Position numbers and translations under genes: made by a program
Shown here: piece after piece, positions 1 through 6,143 of the stretch
Numbering within the stretch: position 1 is the stretch's first letter
Layout of the letters: each line of letters begins with the position of its first letter
Assembly (NCBI GenBank): GCA_023425615.1
Contig: JAFACJ010000926.1
Coordinates: forward strand, 1-6,741
Source: Actinomycetes bacterium
Lineage (GTDB): Bacteria > Actinomycetota > Actinomycetes > Streptosporangiales > Streptosporangiaceae
Length of the DNA stretch: 6,741 nt
Reading direction: 5' to 3'
The notes under the pieces: model-generated
Database searches by the model: none
Seen by the model: only the letters and a program-made list of their open reading frames with translations
What the model was told of the DNA's origin: nothing

Positions 1-1
1 G

Positions 2-697
2 GCCCAAGCCGAGCAGGCGGCCGCAGCAGCACACAAGGCACGGCAGGACGCCGAGGCCCAGGCCGCCACCGCACGCCAGGCGGCCGAGCAGACCCGCGCG
101 GATGCGTCCGAGGCGATCGAAGCCCACCGCCAGGCCCGCAGCACCGCCCAGCAGGCGCAGGCCACCGCCGAGGCCGCCCGGGAGGCCACCGCCGCCGAAC
201 TACGGGAAGCCCGCCAATCGCACGCGCAAGCCCTCACCCGTCTGCGCTCCTCCCTCCAGGCCCGGGACGAGCAGATCCAGACGCTGCGCACCGACCTGGA
301 TCACGCCCACGCCGATGCGGCCTCCACCCGCCAAGCGCTCGCGGCCGCCACTGGCGAGACCCGCACCCAGCAGGTGCGTGCCGAGGCCGCCGAAGCCGCC
401 GCACAGCGGGCCGAGCAGGCGGCGTCCGCCCGTGCCGCCGAACTCCAAGGGCAGATCTCGGCCCTGCGGACCCAGACCGAGCAGACCGGCCGCGACCTGG
501 CCGCATCCCGAGCCGCGCTCGCCTCGGCGCAAGCCGTGCAGGCCCGACTGGAGGCCGACCTGACCGCCGCCCGCACCGAGGGCACCGCACAACGCGAACG
601 CGCGGTGCGGGCCGAAGCGGACCTGGCCGCGGCGCTCGCCGCCGCCGATGCCCCCGAGAGCACCGACGCAGAACGGACGGGTGCGCAGCCACAGTGA
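2..697 (+). CDS. C-terminal part of an alanine-rich coiled-coil protein (possibly KfrA-like)
   Basis: The frame is open from the first bases of the window to TGA at 695-697, giving 231 residues; the start and N-terminus lie outside the window. Composition is almost entirely Ala, Glu, Gln, Arg, Asp and Leu, with repeated patterns such as AEQAAAAAHKAR, TAEAAREATAAEL and LQGQISALRTQTEQ. No Pro or Gly breaks the chain for most of its length, which indicates a long alpha-helical coiled coil. Third codon positions are nearly all G or C, supporting this frame over the overlapping ones. Such tails are known in KfrA-type DNA-binding proteins of plasmids and transposons, whose DNA-binding domain is N-terminal and would be off-window; they also occur in other filament-forming proteins. 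The tail ends in a short acidic, unstructured segment (APESTDAERTG). The coiled coil is well supported; the KfrA assignment is inference. Confidence 0.7.
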   Translation, partial: AQAEQAAAAAHKARQDAEAQAATARQAAEQTRADASEAIEAHRQARSTAQQAQATAEAAREATAAELREARQSHAQALTRLRSSLQARDEQIQTLRTDLDHAHADAASTRQALAAATGETRTQQVRAEAAEAAAQRAEQAASARAAELQGQISALRTQTEQTGRDLAASRAALASAQAVQARLEADLTAARTEGTAQRERAVRAEADLAAALAAADAPESTDAERTGAQPQ

Positions 698-800
698 CCG
701 CCGGTTCCCCGGAGCGATCCGGCACCACAGGATGCGGGGCTGGGCTCAGGCCGCGTGTTCCTCGGTGATGACGCGGAGTGCCGGGGCGGCGGGCGCGGCG

Positions 801-1174
801 TCAGCCGAGCCCGGCCAGGCGTGCGACGACCACGCCGATCTTCTGGGGGCCGCGGCGCGGTGATCGGTGAGCCGTTGCGGGGGACAGCGCCGAACATCGG
901 CCCGCTGGGCAGGGCCGAGGGCGGTGACTGCTCTCGGGCGGCGCGCAGGGCCAAGTAGGCCCGCAGCCGATCGGCGAAGGAATCGTCCAGGCTGATTAGG
1001 GGCTGGGCCGATGTGATCCGCGGTCCACAGGCTGATGGTGCCGCCGCGCACTCCCACCAGGTTGTCGGCGAAGGCCATCGCCGACAAGGCCGCGGCGCTC
1101 AGAGCGGTGTGGAACAGGGTGGCCACAGGCAGCGATCTCGCCAGGAGGATTCGGTCGGCTAGGGCTCGGTGCCT
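801..1174 (-). pseudogene. decayed tyrosine recombinase/integrase remnant
   Basis: No single frame is intact, but three minus-strand frames read in succession give a coherent protein-like string. From about 1174 to 1005 it reads ALADRILLARSLPVATLFHT, then ALSAAALSAM and VRGGTISLW. After a shift near 1000 it reads SLDDSFADRLRAYLALRAA. A last shift near 855 gives KIGVVVARLAGLG and then a TGA at 801-803. The order (DR-LL-helix, a GG-turn, a short strand, then D-ADRLRAYLA-R) resembles the core-binding to catalytic junction of phage-integrase-family tyrosine recombinases. The conserved Arg/His-X-X-Arg/Tyr catalytic region is absent, so nothing functional remains. The remnant converges on the coiled-coil gene. 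Family assignment is by pattern only and could be wrong. Confidence 0.3.
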
Positions 1175-1204
1175 TCACCGACGGGAGGCGCGGTGATCCG
1201 GAGG

Positions 1205-1390
1205 TGCGGCCCGGACGCCCTGCGCGAGGCCATGCACGGCCGCACCCTGCCCGCACCCCACCCCGGCTCCCTGACCCGCCCTTCGCAAGGGGGCACCAGA
1301 ACGTGGAGCCGAAGAACTTCCGCGCCTGGTCCGTCGCCTCGCCCAGGGAGTACCTGCGGCGGCTGCAGGCGCGGCCGCAGGAGGGATGCG
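1205..1390 (+). pseudogene. unrecognised coding remnant with a frameshift
   Basis: This stretch lies in the gene-poor interval between the recombinase remnant and the kinase gene. One plus-strand frame from about 1205 to 1285 has almost only G or C at third positions and reads CGPDALREAMHGRTLPAPHP. A different frame from about 1305 to 1385 has the same bias and reads EPKNFRAWSVASPREYLRRL. The switch near 1285-1300 suggests one former gene with an indel. I do not recognise the product and see no clear start or ribosome-binding site. From about 1391 to 1525 I see no feature. Confidence 0.2.
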
Positions 1391-1525
1391 ATCGTCTCGG
1401 CTTTTGTCGCCGCACCTGTGAAAATCACCGGACGGGGCACGGTGTCAAGAATCCGCAAGGGAACATCAGATCGTCCCCACCACCCGACGGCACCGCGAGC
1501 AGGTGGCGGCATATGCCGTCTCGGC

Positions 1526-2188
1526 TCAGAGCCCGAATGCTTCCGTGACCCGCTCGGCCAAGTAATCCTCGGTCATCGAGGTATCGACCTCAATGACGCG
1601 CAGTGCGAGACGCCTCGTTTCCTCATGGAGGCGTGCGGTGAACATCCGATCACGCGAGAGCAAGTTGTGCAGGGCCGTCTCCGGATCACTGGTCTTGCGG
1701 GCGATGTCCCACAACGAGCCCCGATTTTCGAACGCGGCACGACGGAACTCGGGCGTCGGGAGCAGCCAGACGGCGTGATCGGGCGCGGCGAGGAGGGGCT
1801 TGACCAGGGGCGGCAGCAGTCGGAACCCTTCAACGATCACACCGGGGTTCCTCGGGAGGCGGAGGAGGTCTTCGACGATCAGACCGAAGCCCTCGCCCTG
1901 GAACCAGTGGAACGTCTCGAGCATCGTCTCCGGAGATCGGCTCACCCATCGCTCGTCCATGTTCATGGCCTTGAAATCGCTCAGAAGCGGGCTGTCCTGG
2001 GGTGTGCTCCGGCTGGCGTGATCCGACATCACATCGTCGGTTGCGTAGAGATGCAGACCGTGCCGGGCCGCTAGGCGACGGGCGATGGTCGACTTGCCCG
2101 CACCGCTCCCGCCACCGATCCAGTAGACATGCTCGAATCGTGCCCGCAGCGCGGCGGCGGCGGTCTCTTCGTGCCGCTCGAGTCCCAT
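1526..2188 (-). CDS. P-loop NTPase, small-molecule kinase-like, unknown substrate
   Basis: The product has 220 residues. A Walker A motif is at residues 26-33 (GGSGAGKS, within YWIGGGSGAGKSTIARRLA), directly after the first beta strand. D51-D52 follow the second strand, where nucleoside and shikimate kinases often bind substrate. A hydrophobic strand with GVIVEGFRLLPP at 116-127 is the likely second core strand with an acidic residue. An Arg-rich segment near 147-164 (PEFRRAAFENRG) resembles a lid, and the C-terminus has a typical final strand (RVIEVDTS) and helix. Size and order fit the AAA_33/adenylate-kinase-like fold; the phosphate acceptor cannot be read from sequence. I chose ATG at 2188 because GAAGGA lies about 10 bases upstream. 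A TTG at 2218 would add ten residues but has no visible ribosome-binding site. The gene appears monocistronic. A zeta-toxin-like or antibiotic phosphotransferase role is possible but unsupported. Confidence 0.75.
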   Translation of the reverse strand: MGLERHEETAAAALRARFEHVYWIGGGSGAGKSTIARRLAARHGLHLYATDDVMSDHASRSTPQDSPLLSDFKAMNMDERWVSRSPETMLETFHWFQGEGFGLIVEDLLRLPRNPGVIVEGFRLLPPLVKPLLAAPDHAVWLLPTPEFRRAAFENRGSLWDIARKTSDPETALHNLLSRDRMFTARLHEETRRLALRVIEVDTSMTEDYLAERVTEAFGL

Positions 2189-2282
2189 TCGGATCACATC
2201 CTTCGCGGTAGGCCCCAAGAGCGCCGGCTGACTTCGACGGAGTAGACGCTCCGGTCCTCAAGGGAAGCAGAAAACTGCAGGA

Positions 2283-2370
2283 CCGGGACTGAATTGAACA
2301 TCTAAAATCGCCTCTTAGGGGGCGAGGGGAAATAATATTCTTTGTAATGTCCAATTGGCAATATTTCGTC
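2283..2370. other. AT-rich block between the kinase gene and transposase copy A
   Basis: This stretch is clearly richer in A and T than its surroundings, with runs such as AAATAATATTC and the palindrome CCAATTGG. It ends where homology to the IS5-type transposase starts abruptly, near 2371. It may hold the kinase promoter (TATTAT on the minus strand at 2331-2336 is a fair -10 element), but no good -35 element is at the right distance. It could also be a scar of the deletion that removed the transposase N-terminal half. Confidence 0.3.
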
Positions 2371-2814
2371 GAAACCGACCGGGTGAAGGCCGACCGTCCC
2401 CACTACTCCGGCAAGCACCGCGTCCATGGCATGAATGTACGGGTGATCGCCGGTCCGGACGGGACGATCCTGTGGACGTCGGGGATGATGCCGGGCAGCA
2501 CCCATGACCTGACGGCCGCCCGCGTGTGGAGCATCCTGCGCGAACTGGAACGGGCCGGGATCCTGACCCTCGCGGACAAGGCATACCAGGGAGCCGTGGC
2601 ATCCGTGGTGATCACCCCGTACAAGAACAAGCCCGACTCCCAGTAACAAGCCAACCGGTCCCACGCCAAACTCCGCGGACCCGGCGAACATGCGAACGCT
2701 CAGCTCAAAAGCCAGCGGATCCTCCACAAACTGCGATGCAGCCCCAGCAAGACCGGCCACCTCGTCAAGGCCATCGCCGTCCTAAAAAACCACCGCGTCG
2801 CTCAGGCCGCCTGA
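2371..2814 (+). pseudogene. IS5-family (DDE_Tnp_4) transposase, C-terminal remnant, copy A
   Basis: The translated string matches the C-terminal half of actinomycete IS5-group transposases: TDRVKADRPHYSGKHRVHGM, then MPGSTHDLTAAR with the second catalytic Asp, then LADKAYQG. After an in-frame TAA at 2644-2646 the same frame continues with HAKLRGPGEHANAQLK, which holds the conserved Glu region, and ends at TGA 2812-2814. The N-terminal helix-turn-helix and the first catalytic Asp (the LDGTLI motif) are missing. An ATG at 2347 opens the frame 24 bases before the homology but is probably fortuitous. The gene is dead from both the 5' truncation and the nonsense codon. It is a separate, diverged copy from the one interrupted by the intron downstream. 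Confidence 0.85.
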
Positions 2815-2896
2815 GGTCAAAACGGGTTCACTGACAGCGTGGCATCGAGAGTGGCTTCGTGGAGCATATGCCGGAAATGCGGAGATCGCCTTCATC

Positions 2897-2925
2897 TCGA
2901 CATAAACAAGAACTGATCTTAGTCT
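2897..2925 (+). promoter_or_regulatory. candidate housekeeping promoter of the collagen-like gene
   Basis: TCGACA (2897-2902) is separated by exactly 17 bases from TAGTCT (2920-2925). This is a five-of-six match to the TTGACA -35 element and a partial match to the actinomycete -10 pattern TAGRRT. Transcription would start near 2932 and leave a leader of about 70 bases before the ATG at 3001. It was identified by eye only. Confidence 0.35.
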
Positions 2926-3000
2926 AGTGTCATTGGCCGCTGGGTAGTTGAGAGTTGCGTGATCACATGCCATCGGCCCACCTAGATCTGGACACCAGTC

Positions 3001-3594
3001 ATGATTTACCCCAAGCTGTCAAAATTCACATGGCTCGCGGCCCCCGTCCTGCTTCCCGTATCAGTGGCGGCCATTGCGATATCGGCGTACGCTCCTGCGG
3101 CCTCCGCATTCTCAAACGAGGCAGCTTGCCGCGAGAAGGAGTGTCACGACAAGAAGCCAGGACCTCCCGGGCCCCCCGGACCAACGGGACCCGCAGGACC
3201 TCCCGGACCAACGGGACCCGCAGGGCCCACCGGTCCAATGGGACCCGCGGGACCAGCGGGACCAACAGGACCAGCGGGGCCGCCCAAGTGTGTCGGTACA
3301 ACGGCCGCCCAGGGTCAGACGAAGGCCGTCGTGGCCGTCCGTAATGGGAAGGTGTTTGGTCAAACAGTCAACGAGGCCACGACTCCGCCTACACCTACCC
3401 CGCTGACCGACTTCACCTCAGCATTTGGCGCCGTTACGGTGGATTGCGCATCGGTGGCAATTCAGGGCAGTACTAATGTGTTCGTCACCGTGCGCACAAA
3501 CACCGATCAGCTCCTTGAGGTCGCATGCACGTTGAACAACTTCCCAACCAGCTGTGGCGGGACAGTGGTTAACCTCGGGACAATACCCATGTAG
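3001..3594 (+). CDS. secreted collagen-like protein with Gly-X-Y repeats
   Basis: The product has 197 residues. Residues 1-36 form a signal peptide: lysines at 5 and 8, a hydrophobic stretch from about 11 to 31, and an ASA cleavage motif at 34-36. A short charged linker with C43 and C48 (CREKEC) follows. Residues 54-95 are 14 uninterrupted Gly-X-Y triplets, mostly GPA, GPT and GPP, expected to form a collagen triple helix. C97 sits immediately after the helix. The last 100 residues form a Thr/Val-rich, probably beta-structured domain with C149, C176 and C185 and a proline-rich spacer (TTPPTPTP). There is no LPXTG motif, C-terminal anchor or obvious surface-binding domain, so release or non-covalent cell-surface attachment is likely. 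In-frame stop TAG at 2983 makes ATG 3001 the first start; the ribosome-binding site is weak. Bacterial collagen-like proteins are often adhesive or structural; the role here is unknown. Confidence 0.85.
   Translation: MIYPKLSKFTWLAAPVLLPVSVAAIAISAYAPAASAFSNEAACREKECHDKKPGPPGPPGPTGPAGPPGPTGPAGPTGPMGPAGPAGPTGPAGPPKCVGTTAAQGQTKAVVAVRNGKVFGQTVNEATTPPTPTPLTDFTSAFGAVTVDCASVAIQGSTNVFVTVRTNTDQLLEVACTLNNFPTSCGGTVVNLGTIPM
3181..3288 (+). repeat. four tandem 27-base units encoding Gly-X-Y repeats
   Basis: Units start at 3181, 3208, 3235 and 3262, each beginning CCAAYRGGACC. Each encodes nine residues (three triplets) of the form PxGPAGPxG. The first two units are nearly identical and the later two are diverged. 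This suggests growth by duplication of a nine-residue block, and such arrays can vary in copy number between strains. Confidence 0.75.
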
Positions 3595-3638
3595 GCGCGC
3601 ACACCTGTCGCTGCCGGACCCGGGATTTCTGGCCGCAC

Positions 3639-3653
3639 GCCGCCGAAGGCGGC
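3639..3653 (+). terminator. candidate hairpin terminator after the collagen-like gene
   Basis: GCCGCC-GAA-GGCGGC forms a perfect six-pair stem with a three-base loop, 45 bases beyond the stop codon. A T-rich run (TCTTTTT) follows only after about 12 bases, so it is not a canonical intrinsic terminator. Actinomycete terminators often lack the adjacent U-tract. Confidence 0.4.
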
Positions 3654-3799
3654 AGCCCATTGCATCTTTTTCAGCGGATTGTTGTGGGGGCGCTGGTCAC
3701 GGGGTGGTAGCGGTCGTGCGGTTTGGCCGAGGAGATGGCGGAGCCCCTGTTAGGAGGGTCGATCACCACAATCTTGGCCATCCGCACCGGGGGCTTCGT

Positions 3800-4177
3800 G
3801 TGCTTTTCTCTCGTGCTGGGCTGTCGTTGTCACGCTCAACCCTGAACTACGCCACCGGAGTGGTGCGGCGTCATCGCAAGGCGATCGGCGGCGAAGGACG
3901 AGCGCTGACGCCTGGGGGCAAGCGCTGCTGGTGCTGGTCCACCTGTGTAAGGGCGAGACGTTCGCCGAGCTCGGAGCAGGTTTCGGGTATCGGCCTCGAA
4001 CGCGTGGCGGTATGTGAACGAGACAGTGGCGCTGCTGTCGGCCCGCTCTCCCAAGCTCCACCAGGCCCTGTGCAAAGCCGGCCAAGACCGGTGACACCTG
4101 ATCCTGGACGGCACGCTCATCGCGATCGACCGGGTCCGGGCCGACAGGCCGTTCCACTCCGGAAAACACCAGCGGCA
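3800..4177 (+). pseudogene. IS5-family (DDE_Tnp_4) transposase, N-terminal half, copy B (5' of the intron)
   Basis: The segment encodes the N-terminal half of an actinomycete IS5-type transposase, spread over three frames. From GTG 3800 it reads VLFSRAGLSLSRSTLNY and VVRRHRKAIGG. After a one-base loss near 3916 it reads LVHLCKGETFAELGAGFG, the helix-turn-helix region. After a further shift between about 3985 and 4005 it reads WRYVNETVALLSAR. An in-frame TGA is at 4092-4094, followed by LILDGTLIAIDRVRADRPF with the first catalytic Asp of the DDE triad. The homology stops at SGKHQR, in the middle of a His codon, where the group II intron begins. A related upstream sequence (ATCCGCACCGGGGGCTTCGTG, near 3780) suggests the original start lay slightly earlier. 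Multiple frameshifts make it non-functional regardless of the intron. Confidence 0.85.
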
Positions 4178-4242
4178 GTAGGGGTCGGGTCGGGGCGCGG
4201 TTTCCGAGTTTCCTTGGATCCGTTTCCCCGGCCCGCCCCTCC
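4178..4242 (-). ncRNA. group II intron domain VI with bulged branch-point A
   Basis: In intron sense, GGGGCGGG near the 5' side pairs with CCCG-A-CCCC at the 3' side, leaving one unpaired A (complement of 4185). This A is eight nucleotides from the intron end, the expected branch-point position. Beyond a small internal loop a further GGGG/CCCC helix can form. The element ends UAC. Confidence 0.8.
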
Positions 4243-4276
4243 GAACCGGACGTGCGATTTTCACCGCATCCGGCTC
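4243..4276 (-). ncRNA. group II intron domain V (catalytic hairpin)
   Basis: This is a 34-nt hairpin in intron sense. The lower stem pairs GAGCCGGA with UCCGGUUC and contains the AGC catalytic triad at positions 2-4. A two-nucleotide bulge (CG) follows, then an upper stem UGCGGU/AUCGCA (with a G-U pair) capped by a GAAA tetraloop. Length, triad, bulge and tetraloop all match the domain V consensus. It begins nine bases beyond the stop codon of the reverse transcriptase gene. Confidence 0.92.
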
Positions 4277-4285
4277 TCCACGGAT

Positions 4286-5767
4286 TTACGCCTGCTGGGT
4301 GGCTTCCATTGTGTTGATGAGATGCGTCCATGGTGTCGGGATATTGTCAGACCGCCAGCGGTAGCGGACGATCGCTATCGCTGATGGCATGAACAGCTCT
4401 ATCCCGCCCTCGGCTGGCCGATGAGCCGGATATCCGGTGAGGTATCGGCGTTGCAGAGTCTTCCAGTTCAGCTTGGGGTGCCTTTTCCTCAACCATCGGG
4501 TCACTCTCCACCACATGAAGTAGTAGAGGTAGGAGAAGGTTGCCTGCGGCACTCCGTGCCGGAAGTAGTTACACCATCCCTGCACCACCCTGTTCAGATG
4601 GCGAAGGAGTTGGGATAGCGTCTCATATCTCGGATCACTGGTGATCGCCCGCACCTTACCGACGATGGAAGCCAGAGACTTTTTCGACGGATAGGTGTAG
4701 ACATATCTTTTACTGGTCCCTCTTTTCAGACGGCGCTGGATGCGCCATCCGAGGAAGTCGAACCCCTCATCCATATGGCAGACCCTGGTCTTGGACTCGG
4801 CCAGTCGCAGCCCCATCGGGGCCAGGACCGCAGAGACCTCCTCCCACAGCGTTTCGGCTTGCTCTTTCGAGCCGTTCACCATGATGACGAAGTCGTCCGC
4901 ATAGCGGATGATCCGAAACACGGCGGTGCCCTTGCGCTTTCGGTGGTTGGCCCGCTTCGACATGGCCTTCCGCTTGTCCGTGCATCCCATCATCCACTTG
5001 GTGTAGAAGTGGTCATCGAGCACGGACAGGGCGATATTGGCCAGAAGCGGGGACAGGATCCCTCCTTGAGGCGTGCCAGTGATGGTCCCTTCCATCGTGC
5101 CGCCCTCGTTCATGACTCCAGATTTGAGGAACGCCTTGATGAGGGACAGGACGCCTTTGTCTCCGATGCGCCGCCGCAGCCGGTCCATCAGGGCCGGATG
5201 GGAGATTTCATTGAAACACGCCGCGATATCGGCTTCGAACACCCAATGATGGTTCTTGTGCCCGAGAGCATGGATCTCGGCGATCGCGTCCTGAGCTCGC
5301 CTTCCAGGGCGGAAGCCGTAGCTGACCGGCTTGAAATCCGCCTCGAAGATCGGCTCCAGCACCAGCTTGAGCGAAGCTTGCACCAGCCGATCAGCCGCGG
5401 TGGGAATCCCCAGCCTCCTGAATTTCCCCGGCTGCCCGTTCTTCGGGATCAGGCGCTCCCGGACGGGCAGCGGCCAGAACGTGCGGGACCTCAACTGCTC
5501 CCGCACATCGTTCAGGAAACCCGCGTCGTCATCGTATTCGGAGATGAGCGCCGGAGTGATCCGATCGATCCCCGCAGTGCGCGCTCCTTTATTGCTCCTC
5601 ACCCGTTCCCACGCGGTCACGAGGAAATCCGGGTGATGGACGAGGTTGTAGAGATCCTTGAACACTCGATCTGGATCTTCGGCCGCCCATAGGTGCAGTT
5701 TGGCCTGCATCCGTAGTACCCGCCGCTCGGCCCAGAAAGGGTCGGGCCACGGCTCGCCAGTATTCAC
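4286..5767 (-). CDS. ltrA: group II intron reverse transcriptase/maturase
   Basis: The 493-residue protein is encoded in domain IV of the intron. The reverse transcriptase fingers/palm run from about residue 45 to 345: GIDRITP (66-72), the RRLGIPTAADRLVQ block (117-130), the first catalytic Asp in FEADIAACF (D180), TPQGGILSPLLANI (232-245), the catalytic YADD (289-292), and GFDFLGW (335-341). The X/maturase domain follows at about 355-450, including LNRVVQGWCNYFRHG (391-405). The C-terminus is short and basic. I see no HNH endonuclease cysteine pairs, so this belongs to the endonuclease-lacking type. It binds its intron RNA, aids splicing and copies it into DNA. GTG 5767 is chosen because AGGAGG lies five bases upstream, an excellent ribosome-binding site. 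No frameshift or missing catalytic residue is visible. The symbol follows the common name for the family. Confidence 0.95.
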   Translation of the reverse strand: MNTGEPWPDPFWAERRVLRMQAKLHLWAAEDPDRVFKDLYNLVHHPDFLVTAWERVRSNKGARTAGIDRITPALISEYDDDAGFLNDVREQLRSRTFWPLPVRERLIPKNGQPGKFRRLGIPTAADRLVQASLKLVLEPIFEADFKPVSYGFRPGRRAQDAIAEIHALGHKNHHWVFEADIAACFNEISHPALMDRLRRRIGDKGVLSLIKAFLKSGVMNEGGTMEGTITGTPQGGILSPLLANIALSVLDDHFYTKWMMGCTDKRKAMSKRANHRKRKGTAVFRIIRYADDFVIMVNGSKEQAETLWEEVSAVLAPMGLRLAESKTRVCHMDEGFDFLGWRIQRRLKRGTSKRYVYTYPSKKSLASIVGKVRAITSDPRYETLSQLLRHLNRVVQGWCNYFRHGVPQATFSYLYYFMWWRVTRWLRKRHPKLNWKTLQRRYLTGYPAHRPAEGGIELFMPSAIAIVRYRWRSDNIPTPWTHLINTMEATQQA

Positions 5768-6017
5768 CGACGCCTCCTGCCTTTACAGTTCCATCTTGCC
5801 AAATCCGCTGGGTCCCTTCGCCATGTGCACGGCTTTCCCGTACTCGGACTACTACGGACCCTCCGCCCCGCCGCGTGATCATCGGCAGACGACGTGCCTA
5901 CCCCGTCCACCGGCCGGCTCGCCGGAGAGAAGGGAATCACGAGGCGGTTCCCACGTTCACCGCATTCCGATTCGCAGAGGAGATGTCCAGCTTTGCCCCA
6001 GCAGCATCGCCATGGCT

Positions 6018-6023
6018 ACGCCG
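6018..6023 (-). other. candidate EBS1 (exon-binding site 1) of the intron
   Basis: In intron sense CGGCGU can pair with the last six bases of the 5' exon, AUGCCG (complement of 6377-6382), with one G-U pair. It lies in the 18-base loop (6016-6033) of a seven-pair hairpin formed by GCCAUGG and CCAUGGC, the usual setting of EBS1 in domain I. Confidence 0.6.
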
Positions 6024-6137
6024 CAGACATTCACCATGGCCTCCCGGACCAACACTCCGAAATGGCCAAGAAGTTCCCCACCCCGTAATGAGAGGGCGGG
6101 TGCGCGCTGCAACCCTGCCCATATCCATCGGGTTTGA

Positions 6138-6143
6138 GCAGGT
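6138..6143 (-). other. candidate EBS2 (exon-binding site 2) of the intron
   Basis: In intron sense ACCUGC is perfectly complementary to GCAGGU in the 5' exon (complement of 6385-6390), at positions -9 to -14 from the splice site. That is the standard spacing for IBS2. It lies 5' of candidate EBS1, as expected for the order within domain I. Confidence 0.6.

Noticed and set aside
102..592. Proline/arginine-rich and glycine-rich frames overlapping the coiled-coil gene
   Set aside because: They are shadow frames of a GC-rich Ala/Glu/Arg coding sequence, with composition typical of out-of-frame reading.
1169..2074. A 301-codon open frame on the plus strand across the kinase region
   Set aside because: Its second half is antisense to the kinase with its clear Walker A motif. 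Only its first part (about 1205-1285) shows independent coding bias, reported as a remnant.
2189..2218. TTG at 2218 as the kinase start
   Set aside because: It has no ribosome-binding site, whereas ATG 2188 has GAAGGA upstream; the extra ten residues add no recognisable motif.
2815..3000. Small ORFs in the gap between copy A and the collagen-like gene
   Set aside because: They have no start signals or coding bias; the region is better explained as the IS end plus the promoter of the downstream gene.
3181..3288. Tandem repeats as a possible CRISPR array
   Set aside because: There are no spacers; the 27-base units are contiguous and encode Gly-X-Y triplets in frame.
3554..4384. A 276-codon plus-strand frame running through the copy B 5' half
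   Set aside because: It is a chance fusion: only about 3800-3915 in this frame is transposase. The remainder crosses frameshifts and enters the intron.
4775..5692. A long 305-codon open frame on the plus strand
   Set aside because: It lies entirely opposite the reverse transcriptase gene, has no family motifs, and follows from the high-GC codon bias of the real gene.
5830..6128. Small open frames within the 5' half of the intron
   Set aside because: This interval is the structured domain I-III RNA; the frames lack ribosome-binding sites and any recognisable protein similarity.
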